A stretch of DNA of 64,000 bases from Halobellus sp. MBLA0158 (GTDB taxonomy: Archaea; Halobacteriota; Halobacteria; Halobacteriales; Haloferacaceae): contig NZ_JBGNYA010000001.1 in assembly GCF_041477585.1 (NCBI RefSeq), positions 62,001 to 126,000 on the forward strand, written 5' to 3'. The position numbers and the translations under genes are program-made. The first letter of the stretch is position 1; the number at the start of each line of letters is the position of its first letter. Below the pieces are notes generated by a model, which was not told where the DNA came from, ran no database searches, and worked only from the letters and a program-made list of their open reading frames with translations. Of the stretch, positions 1 to 9,045 are shown piece by piece.

Positions 1-1057
1 CCGCGAGGCTCGCCTCCGTCGCCTCGAACTCGGCGTCGAGCAGGTCGCCGAGCGAGGAGCCGCCGAGGTACGAGAGGCCCGACAGGTCGGTCTCGGGGAT
101 GTCGCGGTCGACGCGCTCCTGCGGCCGGACGAGCGTGACGAGCTTGTCCCGCGGCCCGGCGCGGTAGAGCTGGAGCTGGGAGTGCTGGTCGGTCGCGCCG
201 AGCGCCCGCGCCGGCGTCTGTCCGAGCCCGTCCTTGCCCAGGCTCTCGGCCCACAGCTGCGCGAACCACTCGGCGAACGTCTCCAGGCGCTCGGCGTAGG
301 GCATCATCGCGTTCGTGAGCGCGCCGCGCCCGGCGAGCGCGTACGTGGTCGCGCCGTACGCGTAGGCGGACGTCTCGAACAGCGACCCGGAGAGCCCGTC
401 CGCCGCCTCGGCCGCGCCGTCCCTGATCGCGTCGAGGTCGTGGCCCTGGATCGCCGCGACGGCGAGCCCGACCGTCGAGAGCGCCGAGAACCGCCCGGGG
501 ACGCCGTCGGGGACCGGAAGCGACGGGAGGTCGTGTTCGGCCGCCAGCCCGCGGAGGTTCCCCTCCTCGCCGGTGGTGACGAACGTCCGTTCGGTCCAGT
601 CGACGCCCGCGTCCGCCATCGCGTCGCGGACGACGAGGAAGTTCGCGAGCGTCTCCGCCGTCGTCCCCGATTTGGAAACCACGTTCACGACCGTCCGGTC
701 GAGCGGCAGCGACGCCAGCAGTTCGGAGACGTGCTCGGGGTCGACGTTGTCGAGGAAGTACGCGTCCGGGTCCGACGGGGCCGAGAGCGCATCGGCGAAA
801 GTGGCCGCGCCCAGGGCGCTCCCGCCGATGCCGACCGTCAGCACGGCGGCCGGATCGTCGAAGGGCGCGACGGCGCTCCTGATCGCGTCGAGGTCGACGG
901 TGTCGGGGAGATTCAGCGCCGCGTAGCCGTGTTCGGCGTTCCGGCGACCGGCCTCGATCCGCTCGTGGGCCGTCGCCACCTGTTCGTCGAGCCGTTCGAG
1001 CGACGCCCGCGAGACGCCCGGGGTCGCATCGAGCGCGCTGCCGAGATCGACGTGCAT
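1..1057 (-). CDS. pgi: Glucose-6-phosphate isomerase (3' end outside window)
   Basis: Interconverts glucose-6-phosphate and fructose-6-phosphate in the cytoplasm. The reverse-strand frame opens with an ATG at 1057 (MHVDLGSALDATPG) and stays open to the window edge, so about 352 residues are visible and the C-terminus is missing. Diagnostic stretches are the SIS-domain segment VGIGGSALGAATFADA and the sugar-phosphate binding segment VNVVSKSGTTAETLANF, both typical of phosphoglucose isomerases. The later segment ALTNAMMPYAERLETFAEWF also fits. It is transcribed divergently from the small membrane-protein gene at 1170. A ROK-type glucokinase lies about 40 kb away and could supply its substrate, but the two are not linked in an operon. 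Confidence 0.93.
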   Translation of the reverse strand, partial: MHVDLGSALDATPGVSRASLERLDEQVATAHERIEAGRRNAEHGYAALNLPDTVDLDAIRSAVAPFDDPAAVLTVGIGGSALGAATFADALSAPSDPDAYFLDNVDPEHVSELLASLPLDRTVVNVVSKSGTTAETLANFLVVRDAMADAGVDWTERTFVTTGEEGNLRGLAAEHDLPSLPVPDGVPGRFSALSTVGLAVAAIQGHDLDAIRDGAAEAADGLSGSLFETSAYAYGATTYALAGRGALTNAMMPYAERLETFAEWFAQLWAESLGKDGLGQTPARALGATDQHSQLQLYRAGPRDKLVTLVRPQERVDRDIPETDLSGLSYLGGSSLGDLLDAEFEATEASLA

Positions 1058-1169
1058 ACGCGTCCACTACCGCGCCGGGCGAAAAAGCGGTCGGTTGGGA
1101 GCGCGCCGGGCGAGGTCGCGAGCGCGCCGGACCGGTCCGTTGAAACGCCCGCGCGCCCTACGGCGACCG

Positions 1170-1703
1170 ATGGCATCCGACTACGGCGGCGTCTTCGGGG
1201 CGTATCCCTACGCCTTCCGGGCCAGCGAGTCGCGGCTGTTCAAGCTCTACGTCGTCGCGAGCGCGCTCGCCGTCGCCCTCATCGGCCTCTTCGTCGGCAT
1301 CGCGCTGGTCGTCCTCATCGGCCAGACTGCGGCGGTCCAAGGCGGGTCGCTCACGCTCTCGCGGGCGTTCTACGTCGTGATCGGCCTGCTCGTCGTCCTC
1401 CCCGCCGTCGCGCCGACGCTCGTCGTCGCGCGTCGGCGGCGGAAGAACGTCGGGGCGTCGGCGCGCCACGAGGCCGCGCTCGCGATCGCGGGGTTCGTCT
1501 TCCTGCTGTCGCTGTACCTCGGCCTGGTCGCGTCGATGCCGGAGACGTTCACGCTGGACGGCGAGACGGTGGCCCGGCCGGCGCCGTCGGGGCTCTTCGC
1601 CCCGGTGATCGCCGCGCTGTACGCGATCCCGCCCGTCCTCTCGTGGATCGTCCCGCTCTCGGGTGCGTCGCTCGTCGGGATCGCCCACTGGCTCTTCCGC
1701 TGA
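1170..1703 (+). CDS. Small four-helix membrane protein, unknown function
   Basis: A 177-residue protein beginning MASDYGGVFGAYPYAFRAS. Four hydrophobic stretches are visible (about residues 25-50, 65-85, 105-125 and 145-175), with a basic cytoplasmic-looking patch VVARRRRKNVG between the second and third. An upstream in-frame start at 1095 would overlap the divergent promoter zone and add an arginine-rich, non-conserved-looking extension, so the ATG at 1170 is preferred. No catalytic motif is recognised. It stands alone between divergent pgi and the DUF5812 gene. It resembles short haloarchaeal integral membrane proteins of unknown role. Confidence 0.7.
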   Translation: MASDYGGVFGAYPYAFRASESRLFKLYVVASALAVALIGLFVGIALVVLIGQTAAVQGGSLTLSRAFYVVIGLLVVLPAVAPTLVVARRRRKNVGASARHEAALAIAGFVFLLSLYLGLVASMPETFTLDGETVARPAPSGLFAPVIAALYAIPPVLSWIVPLSGASLVGIAHWLFR

Positions 1704-1772
1704 CGTGAGCCGGCGCTCATCGTCGAGTCCGCGACGAAACCCGCAAGTGCGCCGGCCGTCTACCGGCGGGCG

Positions 1773-2264
1773 ATGACTGACGCCGATCCCACGAGCGAAG
1801 AGCGGATCGAGGGCACCTTCCTCGTGACCGCCGCGGACGACGCCTCGGCGGTCCTGAAGAACGTCGAGAGCGGACAGGTCCACACGCTGTCGTCGAACCC
1901 CGGCGTCGAGCGCAACGACGTCGTCGAGGGCGCCGTCTCGCCGGACCCGCCGATGAACGTCTCTTACCGGCTCATCGAGACGGTCTCGCGGCGGTCGCTG
2001 TCGGTCGAGCGGAGCGAGGAGCCGCCGACCGCCAACAGCGAGGAGATCGCCGCGTCCCAGGAGGTCGGCGAGCTCACGCGGAAGCCGCGCGCCGGAGACG
2101 GCGAGATCCACGTCATCACCGTTCCCGAGGACGACACCGAGGCGGCCGTCGACGACGTCCTCGACGACGAGGAGGGGCTGCTCTCGCGGGCCGCCCGGCT
2201 CGACGTGAACCGGGTCGAGATCCGCTCGTCGCCGGGCGTGCTCGCGGTGCGGTACATGCCGTAG
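1773..2264 (+). CDS. DUF5812 family protein
   Basis: A 163-residue soluble acidic protein (MTDADPTSEERIEGTFLV...). The first 60 residues look like a small beta-rich OB-like region (GTFLVTAADDASAVLKNVES, then a segment around NDVVEGAVSPDP). This is followed by an acidic linker and a C-terminal alpha/beta part ending GVLAVRYMP. I recognise it as the haloarchaeal DUF5812 type, commonly found just upstream of secF-secD, as here (91 bp from secF). Its function is unknown. The location suggests, as inference only, a link to export or translation-associated processes. Confidence 0.7.
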   Translation: MTDADPTSEERIEGTFLVTAADDASAVLKNVESGQVHTLSSNPGVERNDVVEGAVSPDPPMNVSYRLIETVSRRSLSVERSEEPPTANSEEIAASQEVGELTRKPRAGDGEIHVITVPEDDTEAAVDDVLDDEEGLLSRAARLDVNRVEIRSSPGVLAVRYMP

Positions 2265-2354
2265 TCGGGGCGGACACCGGACGGTCGAACCCGGTCGTGA
2301 CTCGCAGAGTCGAGCATAAGAAGGCTTATTCGGCGCGGCTCTCCACCGGCATCT

Positions 2355-3242
2355 ATGGTCGAGTTTACGGTACCGGAGGTCGATTACACCCGGTACACGA
2401 ACCGCCAGCTGGCGGCGATCCCGCTCGCCGTCCTGGTGGTGGCGCTCCTCGTCATCGCGGGCTGGTACGTGATGACGGGATCGCCGGTGAATCAGGGCAT
2501 CGCGTTCACCGGCGGGACGGAGGTACAGGTGGCGATCGACGGGCCACAGTCCGCGGCCGAACAGCAGATCAGAGACGCCTTCTCGGCCGAGCCCGAGTCG
2601 ATCCGCTCGGTGCCGGCACAGAGCGTCTACGTCGTGACGTTCCAGTCCGAGGCGGGGTCCGGGGGCGTGAGCGCCTCCGACCTGGAGCAGCAGGCCGAGG
2701 CCGCCGGACTCGACGTCCGATCGATCTCGTCGGTCTCGGCGAGCTTCGGCGCGAACACGCAGGTGCTCGCGCTCGGCGGCCTCGCGGTCGCCTTCCTCGG
2801 GATGAGCGTGCTCGTCTTCGCGATGTTCCGCGTGTTTGTCCCCTCGGTCGCGGTCGTGCTCTCGGCGTTCTCCGACATCGTCATCCCGGTCGCCCTGATG
2901 AACGTCCTCGGGATCGAGCTGTCGCTGGGGACGGTCGCGGCGCTGTTGATGCTCATCGGGTACTCCGTCGACTCGGACATCCTCCTGAATAACCACATCC
3001 TGCGCCGCTCGGGCGACTTCTACGAGTCGACTTACCGCGCGATGCGGACGGGTGTGACGATGACGCTGACGTCGATCGCCGCGATGATCGTGATGACGAT
3101 CACGGCGACGCTGTTCGGGATCCAACTCCTGGCGGCGATCGGGACCGTCCTCGTCTTCGGGCTCGCCGCGGACCTGATGAACACCTACCTCTTGAATCTG
3201 AGCCTGCTCCGCTGGTACAAATTCAAGGGGGTGTCCCGCTGA
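2355..3242 (+). CDS. secF: Protein-export membrane protein SecF
   Basis: Subunit of the SecDF complex that assists protein translocation through SecYE at the cytoplasmic membrane using the proton or ion gradient. The 295-residue protein has a first transmembrane helix at about residues 20-40, a short external domain with the family motif GIAFTGGTEVQVAI, and a helix cluster from about residue 135 to the end. That cluster contains the conserved segment LLMLIGYSVDSDILLNNHI, typical of SecF/RND proteins. A TATA-like element (GCTTATTC) lies about 25 bp before the ATG, suggesting a leaderless message. The stop codon overlaps the ATG of secD by one base, so the two are co-transcribed and probably translationally coupled. 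The order secF before secD is the usual archaeal arrangement. Confidence 0.95.
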   Translation: MVEFTVPEVDYTRYTNRQLAAIPLAVLVVALLVIAGWYVMTGSPVNQGIAFTGGTEVQVAIDGPQSAAEQQIRDAFSAEPESIRSVPAQSVYVVTFQSEAGSGGVSASDLEQQAEAAGLDVRSISSVSASFGANTQVLALGGLAVAFLGMSVLVFAMFRVFVPSVAVVLSAFSDIVIPVALMNVLGIELSLGTVAALLMLIGYSVDSDILLNNHILRRSGDFYESTYRAMRTGVTMTLTSIAAMIVMTITATLFGIQLLAAIGTVLVFGLAADLMNTYLLNLSLLRWYKFKGVSR

Positions 3243-4840
3243 TGGTCGACGTCCGCGACAACTGGCGGATCCTGCTCTTGGTCGTGTTCATCCTCGTCTC
3301 CGGGTTCGCGCTACTCTCGCCGACGCTCGCGCCCGACGACGGGGGCGCCGGCGGCGACGTCGCCGCCACGAGCAGCGTGACGAACCTCCAGTACGGTCTC
3401 GAACTCTCCGGCGGGACCCGCGTCCGCGCCCCGCTCGTGGGCGTCACCGCCGAGGGCGTCGAGTTCGGCGGCGACGACGCCCGGACCGTAGAGCAGGCCG
3501 TGGCCGCGGAGCTCGACGGCGCCGGTCCCGCAGACGTCATCGCCCGCGCCGGCACGGCGGCCGGACAGACGACCGCACAGCCGCAGTCGGGGTCGACCGC
3601 GACCGTCGAGGTGACCGCCGAGGGCGTCGCGACCGAAGACCTCGCGTCGGCCCTCGACGCCGCCGGCTACGGATACGAAGACGTCCGCGGGGGCGTCACC
3701 GAGGCGACCCGCCAGGAGGTCGTGCGGATCCTCCAGAACAAGATCAACGAGGCCGGCCTCTCGGGCGGGACCGTCCAGCAGGTGACGACCGCGCAGGGCG
3801 AGAACTACGTCCTCGTCGAGGTGCCGAACCAGGACGCCTCCCAGGTCCGCGAGCTGGTCGCCGAACGCGGGACCGTCGTCATCGAGGCGTACTACCCGAC
3901 CGACGGCAACTACACGCGAGAGGTCGCCCTCCAGCAGGACGACTTCCAGAGCATCGGAACGGCCCAGGAGGGCCAGAGCACCGGCGCCTACGTCCCCGTG
4001 ACCGTCCGGGAGTCGATCGCGCCGGAGTTCCAGCAATCGATGGTCGACACCGGCCTCGCCCAGCAGGGCGGGACCCGGTGTACCTACCAGCAGAACCCCA
4101 ACGGCACCGAGCCGTGTCTCCTGCTCGTCGTCAACGGCGAGGTGACGAACGCCTTCGGGATGAGTCCCGGCCTCGCTGACACGCTCCGGAGCGGTGCCTG
4201 GGCGCAGGACCCCGTGTTCCAGCTCCAGACCACGAACATCTCCGAGGCCCAGCAGGTCTCGATCAACCTCCGCGCGGGCGCGCTCCCTGCCCAACTGGAC
4301 TTCTCGCAGGACAGCGGCGGGACGGTCTCGTACATCTCACCGAGCCAGGGCGCGGACTTCCGCGTGAACTCGCTCATCACCGGGATCATCGCCGTGCTCG
4401 CGGTCAGCGGCGTCGTGTTCGTCCGCTACAGCGACGCCCGCGTCGCGGCGCCGATGATCGTGACGGCGCTCTCGGAGGTCGTCATCCTGCTCGGGTTCGC
4501 CGCCGGGATCGGCTACCCGCTTGACCTCTCTGTCATCGCCGGCTTCATCGCCGTGATCGGGACCGGCGTCGACGACCTGATCATCATCGCCGACGAGGTG
4601 ATGGCCGAAGGAGAGATCAACTCCAGGCGCGTCTTCCAGTCGCGCTTCCGGAAGGCGTTCTGGGTGATCGGCGCGGCGGCGGCGACGACCATCCTCGCGA
4701 TGTCGCCGCTGGCGATCCTCTCGCTCGGCGATCTCCAGGGCTTCGCCATCTTCACCATCCTCGGCGTCCTCGTCGGGGTGCTCATCACCCGGCCGGCCTA
4801 CGGCGACATCCTCCGGGCGCTGACGACGGTCGACCGCTGA
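3242..4840 (+). CDS. secD: Protein-export membrane protein SecD
   Basis: Partner of SecF in the translocase accessory complex. The 532-residue protein has an N-terminal membrane helix (about residues 9-27), the P1-domain hallmark YGLELSGGTRV near residue 55, and a large external domain of about 300 residues. A C-terminal bundle of membrane helices follows, with the segment IAVIGTGVDDLIIIADEV, in which the acidic residues match the ion-coupling position of SecD. Length and order of domains are normal for haloarchaea. It begins inside the secF stop codon (ATGA-type overlap). About 120 bp of non-coding sequence follow the stop. Confidence 0.95.
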   Translation: MVDVRDNWRILLLVVFILVSGFALLSPTLAPDDGGAGGDVAATSSVTNLQYGLELSGGTRVRAPLVGVTAEGVEFGGDDARTVEQAVAAELDGAGPADVIARAGTAAGQTTAQPQSGSTATVEVTAEGVATEDLASALDAAGYGYEDVRGGVTEATRQEVVRILQNKINEAGLSGGTVQQVTTAQGENYVLVEVPNQDASQVRELVAERGTVVIEAYYPTDGNYTREVALQQDDFQSIGTAQEGQSTGAYVPVTVRESIAPEFQQSMVDTGLAQQGGTRCTYQQNPNGTEPCLLLVVNGEVTNAFGMSPGLADTLRSGAWAQDPVFQLQTTNISEAQQVSINLRAGALPAQLDFSQDSGGTVSYISPSQGADFRVNSLITGIIAVLAVSGVVFVRYSDARVAAPMIVTALSEVVILLGFAAGIGYPLDLSVIAGFIAVIGTGVDDLIIIADEVMAEGEINSRRVFQSRFRKAFWVIGAAAATTILAMSPLAILSLGDLQGFAIFTILGVLVGVLITRPAYGDILRALTTVDR

Positions 4841-4961
4841 GCGGTCGGCCATCCCCGATCGGAGCGGGAGCCGAGTCGCCGGACGGCTCTCACCCTATGA
4901 GAATAGGCGTCTGTTTAAATGCGAACGCGCTCCAAGGCTGAACTGTACCGGGCGACGACTG

Positions 4962-5216
4962 ATGCCGGACGCTCCGACGAACCCAACGATGCCCACTGAT
5001 CCCCACCCCCTCGACGTCGATTCGCCCGAAGACGACCGCGGCGCAGCCGGCGAGCCGACGCTCTCCAGCCGGCGTTACGTCGCCCGAATCGAGACCTACG
5101 AGGACGCCCCCGACGAGTGTACGATCTTCCCGCAGGACGCGGACGCCGACGAGCTCCCGACGACGTGGGTGTCCGCCGAGGCGGGCTCGTACGTCTCGCT
5201 CGAAGCGATGCGGTGA
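4962..5216 (+). CDS. Small acidic haloarchaeal protein (DUF7511-like)
   Basis: An 84-residue acidic protein. After a disordered N-terminus comes a compact conserved-looking core RRYVARIETYEDAPDECTIF followed by AEAGSYVSLEAMR at the C-terminus. I associate this pattern with short haloarchaeal DUF7511-type proteins whose role is unknown. A TATA-like TTTAAAT lies at about 4914-4920, leaving a short leader before ATG 4962. An in-frame ATG at 4989 (MPTDPHPLD) is an alternative start. It converges with rnhB, with only 22 bp between the two stop codons. Confidence 0.6.
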   Translation: MPDAPTNPTMPTDPHPLDVDSPEDDRGAAGEPTLSSRRYVARIETYEDAPDECTIFPQDADADELPTTWVSAEAGSYVSLEAMR

Positions 5217-5238
5217 ATCGCTCCCGGAGCGGCGCCGT

Positions 5239-5949
5239 TCAGAACTCCGAGAGCCCCGACTGCTCGGCCGCCGCGAGGACGTCCTCGGACGTCGACCACG
5301 ACGCCCGGGCGCAGTCGGGGAGTTCGCCCGTCGCCTCGACGTAGCGCCGGAGGAACTCCCGCGTCGTCGGATCGCTCGGGTACCCGCTCCCGACGGGGCC
5401 GTACTCTGCGAATTCGTCGTCGAGCGCCTCGATTCTGGCGTCGCGTTCGACCTTCGCGACGACCGACGCGGCCGCGACGAGCGGATACGTCTCGTCGGCG
5501 CCGTGTTCGGCGTACACCGCGACCGACGGACCGCCATCGCTCGCGCGCTCGCGGACGCGGCGCGCGAACCGCGACTCGCTCACGTCGCCCGCGTCGGCGA
5601 CGACCCGGTCGCCCTCGCGAGCGACCGCCGCGACGGCCTCGGCGTGCGCCGCGACCGTCAGGGAGTTCATATCCGTCTCGGGGTCGTCGATGCGCTCGGT
5701 CGGGACGACGGCGACGCCGACGTCGACGTCGGGAGACGTCCGAAGCGCCTCGGCGAGGTCGCGTCGCGTCGCCGGCGAGAGCCGCTTCGAGTCGTCGACG
5801 TCGTCCGGAATCCGGGCGGGCGCGGCGCGGACGGCGGCGGCGACCATCGGGCCGAGCACGGGGCCCTTTCCGGCCTCGTCGGTGCCGATGGCGACCTCGT
5901 CGGGGTGTGCGTCCGTCGCCCCCTCCTCGTCGTCGCGGTCGTGGGTCAT
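5239..5949 (-). CDS. rnhB: Ribonuclease HII
   Basis: Cleaves the RNA strand of RNA-DNA hybrids and removes ribonucleotides from DNA. The 236-residue product has the RNase HII signature GTDEAGKGPVLGPMV near residue 23, the following acidic catalytic segment DDVDDSKRLSP, and the later DAGDVSESRF region. An acidic N-terminal extension of about 20 residues precedes the core, as is usual in haloarchaea. Its ATG overlaps the stop codon of the upstream pus10 gene in an ATGA arrangement, so the two are co-transcribed in the order pus10-rnhB. Confidence 0.93.
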   Translation of the reverse strand: MTHDRDDEEGATDAHPDEVAIGTDEAGKGPVLGPMVAAAVRAAPARIPDDVDDSKRLSPATRRDLAEALRTSPDVDVGVAVVPTERIDDPETDMNSLTVAAHAEAVAAVAREGDRVVADAGDVSESRFARRVRERASDGGPSVAVYAEHGADETYPLVAAASVVAKVERDARIEALDDEFAEYGPVGSGYPSDPTTREFLRRYVEATGELPDCARASWSTSEDVLAAAEQSGLSEF

Positions 5950-7310
5950 TCCGCGGCGTTCGGGGCGTCGGCGTCGCCCGCGTCGTCGGTGCTCTCGTCG
6001 TCCATTCCGTCTCCGCCGTCGACTGCCGATTCGAGGAAGTACGCCTCGTCCTCGAAGTCCCCCTCCTCGCCGTAGACGCCGACGACGTCCAGCGCCGTCA
6101 CCTCGGCGTCGACGCCGAGCAGGCCGGCGAGGCTCGGCTCGGTCCGCCCCTCGTCGCCGGAGACGAGCTCCTTGATGTAGAGGCCGCCCTCGCCGTGGAT
6201 TTCGACGGTGGCGTGGTAGGCGTCCTCGCGCTCGCCGTCGGCCTCGTAGACCGACCGTTCGCGGGTGAGATTCGCCCGGCGGTGATCGACGCGGTGGGGC
6301 GTGTACTGCTCGATCGTGGCGCCTTCCAGTTCCGCGAGCGCGTCGGCGAGGGCGTCGTCGTCGACGGCGTCGCCGAACTCGACCTCGGCGCGGTACCGCT
6401 TCGAGGCGTCCAGGCCCTTGACGCGCTCGACCATCTCGTAGGTCGCGAGCCGCAGTCCCTCGACCTCGACCTTCCCCCCGGCGAAGGCGTTGATGTCGCC
6501 CTCCAGGCGCTCGGTGTCGACCCGGCGGCGCCGCGGCTCCATCACCTCGATGACGAACGGCCGGCCGGTGCCGAGCATCCGCGCGTCGACGTCCTCGCGG
6601 CCGGCGCCGTGGAACTTCGCGTCGGTGCCGTCCATCACGTCGCGGACGACCGGCGCGGTCAGGCCCTCGACGCTGTCCTGGTAGAGGTAGCCGGTCCCCT
6701 CGCAGGTCTCACACTGCTGTTTGCCGACGTAGCCCGAGCCGTCACAGTCGCTGCAGGGCCACTCCGTCTGCGGGATGTCGCGTTCGAGCTTCCGGTAGCG
6801 CCCGTAGACGAACGCCGAGTGGACGTCGACCTCGACGCGATCGGCTTCCAGGTCGAGCGTGAACTGCACGTCCGGGCGCCCGAACTCCACGGTCGTGTCG
6901 GTGCGGCGGCCGACGCGCTTGCCCACCTCGCGGTTGAACTCCGACTTGAAGAGTTCGCCCGCCTCGGGGTCGAGGCCGGCGGTCTCCCGGAGGAGTTCCT
7001 CGTTCTCCTCGATCAGCGGTGGGGTCCGGGTGCCGACCTGGTAGGTGTCGAACGCCGTATCGGAAACGGCGTCGGCACAGCGCGCGGCCCACTCGTCGAA
7101 CTCGGCGCACCGGCCCTCGCAGACCCAGCAGGACTCGGTGTCGACCGGCTCGTGGGGCTCGTCGTCGTCGAGCGCGGCGGCGATCCGCAGGCTCCGGCCG
7201 CGGTCTTCGTTCGTGAGCCCGTGGCTCCGGTCGGCGAAGACCCGGCCGAGACAGGCGTCACAGACCGGGTCCTGCGCGGCGAGCGCGCGGGCGTCGTCGA
7301 GGATGCTCAT
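5946..7310 (-). CDS. pus10: tRNA pseudouridine synthase Pus10
   Basis: Makes pseudouridine at tRNA positions 54 and 55 in archaea. The ATG at 7310 (MSILDDARALAAQDPVCDAC) gives 454 residues. The reading frame is open further upstream, but that part is arginine-rich shadow sequence. The N-terminal THUMP-containing part carries zinc-binding cysteines (DPVCDACLGRVF and CWVCEGRC). A second cysteine cluster CSDCDGSGYVGKQQCETC follows mid-protein, and the catalytic domain includes GAGREDVDARMLGTGRPFV with the expected catalytic aspartate. The gene overlaps rnhB. TrmY, which methylates pseudouridine 54, is encoded about 4.7 kb away. Confidence 0.93.
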   Translation of the reverse strand: MSILDDARALAAQDPVCDACLGRVFADRSHGLTNEDRGRSLRIAAALDDDEPHEPVDTESCWVCEGRCAEFDEWAARCADAVSDTAFDTYQVGTRTPPLIEENEELLRETAGLDPEAGELFKSEFNREVGKRVGRRTDTTVEFGRPDVQFTLDLEADRVEVDVHSAFVYGRYRKLERDIPQTEWPCSDCDGSGYVGKQQCETCEGTGYLYQDSVEGLTAPVVRDVMDGTDAKFHGAGREDVDARMLGTGRPFVIEVMEPRRRRVDTERLEGDINAFAGGKVEVEGLRLATYEMVERVKGLDASKRYRAEVEFGDAVDDDALADALAELEGATIEQYTPHRVDHRRANLTRERSVYEADGEREDAYHATVEIHGEGGLYIKELVSGDEGRTEPSLAGLLGVDAEVTALDVVGVYGEEGDFEDEAYFLESAVDGGDGMDDESTDDAGDADAPNAAE

Positions 7311-7369
7311 ACCGCTACGAACGGGGCGCAGGGCTTCTGTCTTGTCCTTCGGCCCGTGAGGATCGGCGA

Positions 7370-7930
7370 TCAGACGACGCCCGCGACGCCCGAGAGCCAC
7401 CAGACGGCGGCGAGCCCGGCGGCGCCGACCGCGACCGTCAGGAGGAGTATGCCCAGACCGAGCGCGGCCACGACTCGGCGGTCCCGGCGCTCGCCCCGCG
7501 GGTCGTCGAGCCGCGCTTCCAGGAGGCGGACGTTCCGGTCGTTCGCGCGCCAGACCGCGTCGAACGCGTCGCCGACGAGCGGGAGCGAGCCGACGACGGC
7601 GTCGACGAGGACGTGGAGGCACATCCGCGCGAGCGTCGCCCGCGGGACGCCCAGCGCCGCGGCCTCGGCGATCACGTAGGCCGAGAGCGCGCCCGCGGCG
7701 GCGTCGCCGACGCCCGGGAGCAGGCCCAAGACGGGGTCGAGGCCGACGCGGACGTTCGTGCCCGGAATCGCGACCGCGCTGTCGAGCGCGCGGCTGAGGC
7801 GACGGACGCGGGCCAGCCGCACGCGCTCGGCCTCGGTCAGGTCGGCGGCTCGGGGTAGTCGGGCGTCGGCGTCCTCGTCGCGGACGGGAGCGGGGGCGTC
7901 TCCGGGCGGCGACTCGTTCGCGCGGGTCAC
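7370..7930 (-). CDS. DUF4112 family membrane protein
   Basis: A 186-residue protein with an acidic N-terminus (about 50 residues). The DUF4112 core follows: an amphipathic segment with LDSAVAIPGTNVRVGLDPV, the glycine-rich turn LLPGVGDAAAGALSAYVIAEA, and SLPLVGDAFDAVWRANDRN. A C-terminal membrane helix sits at about residues 155-180. This pattern is typical of DUF4112 proteins in bacteria and archaea, whose function is unknown. The gene ends 60 bp upstream of the pus10 start on the same strand, so it may be in the same transcription unit or simply adjacent. Confidence 0.85.
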   Translation of the reverse strand: MTRANESPPGDAPAPVRDEDADARLPRAADLTEAERVRLARVRRLSRALDSAVAIPGTNVRVGLDPVLGLLPGVGDAAAGALSAYVIAEAAALGVPRATLARMCLHVLVDAVVGSLPLVGDAFDAVWRANDRNVRLLEARLDDPRGERRDRRVVAALGLGILLLTVAVGAAGLAAVWWLSGVAGVV

Positions 7931-8085
7931 GGTCCATAGACGTCCGGCGGGGGCATCGGCGTTTCGCTCCGCCGGCGGACCCGCCGCTTTGATCGCTCGC
8001 GTCGCGCGCCCGCCGCTCCGCCGAGAGGCGGCCCGACCGGCCGCCTTCGTGGTCCTTAGGTCCGCCGAGCCCGAACCGGACGGTA

Positions 8086-9045
8086 ATGGGAACGCCCGCG
8101 ATCGAGATACGCGACCTGCGGAAGTCCTACGGCGACGTACAGGCGCTGGACGGGATCGACCTCACCGTGCCCGAGGGCTCCTTCTTCGGTCTGCTCGGTC
8201 CCAACGGCGCGGGGAAGACGACGTTCATCAACGTCCTCGTCGGCCTAGTCCGCAAGAGCGGCGGGACGGCGCGCGTGTTCGGCCACGACGTCGAAGACGA
8301 CTACCGGTCGGCGCGCGACCACATCGGCCTCGCGCCCCAGGAGTTCAACGTCGACCGCTTCTTTCCGATCCGCGAGGTCCTAGAGCACAAGGCCGGCTAC
8401 CACGGCGTCCCGCGGGACGAAGCCGCCGAGAGGGCCGATGAGGTGCTCAAGCGCGTCGGCATCTACGACAAGCGCGACACCCGCTTCGACTGGCTCTCCG
8501 GCGGGATGAAGCGCCGCTTTATGCTCGCGCGGGCGCTCATCACCGATCCCGACCTCCTGATCCTCGACGAGCCGACCGCCGGCGTCGACGTCCAGCTCCG
8601 GCGCGAGCTCTGGGAGACCATCGTCGACCTCAATCAGCGCGGGACGACGGTCCTGCTCACGACCCACTACATCGAGGAGGCAGAGCGGCTCTGCGACGAG
8701 GTCGCGATCCTGGATTCGGGCCGCGTCGTCGACGTCGCCAGCCCCGAGGAGCTGATGGACCGCGGCACCGACGACGTCGTGATCAAACTGCGCGAGGCGC
8801 CGACCGCCGTGCCCGACTTCGCGGCCGAGGACGACCGCGTCGAGGAGGTCGACCTCGACGGGGAGCGCCTCGTCGTCACCGCGCGGCAGGGCGGCCTCGT
8901 CGCGCCCGATCTCGTCCGACAGCTCGACCGCGCGGGACACGAGATCGTCGACCTGGAGATCCAGCGGACCTCCCTGGAGGAGGTCTTCGTCGAGATGACT
9001 CGCCCCGAGGAAGAGCGCGCGACCCCGGAGGTGGCGGTCGAATGA
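8086..9045 (+). CDS. ABC-2 type transporter ATP-binding protein
   Basis: ATPase subunit of an ABC-2 type exporter. The 319-residue protein shows Walker A GPNGAGKTT (about residues 40-48), a Q-loop in LAPQEFNVDRFF, the ABC signature WLSGGMKRRFMLARAL, Walker B LLILDEPTAGVD and the H-loop LLTTHYIEEAERLCD. The C-terminal DUF4162-like extension is typical of the DrrA/NatA class. A TTTAGG-like box (CCTTAGG at about 8053) lies some 30 bp before the ATG. The stop overlaps the permease start (ATGA), so the two subunits form one operon. The substrate cannot be deduced. Confidence 0.93.
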   Translation: MGTPAIEIRDLRKSYGDVQALDGIDLTVPEGSFFGLLGPNGAGKTTFINVLVGLVRKSGGTARVFGHDVEDDYRSARDHIGLAPQEFNVDRFFPIREVLEHKAGYHGVPRDEAAERADEVLKRVGIYDKRDTRFDWLSGGMKRRFMLARALITDPDLLILDEPTAGVDVQLRRELWETIVDLNQRGTTVLLTTHYIEEAERLCDEVAILDSGRVVDVASPEELMDRGTDDVVIKLREAPTAVPDFAAEDDRVEEVDLDGERLVVTARQGGLVAPDLVRQLDRAGHEIVDLEIQRTSLEEVFVEMTRPEEERATPEVAVE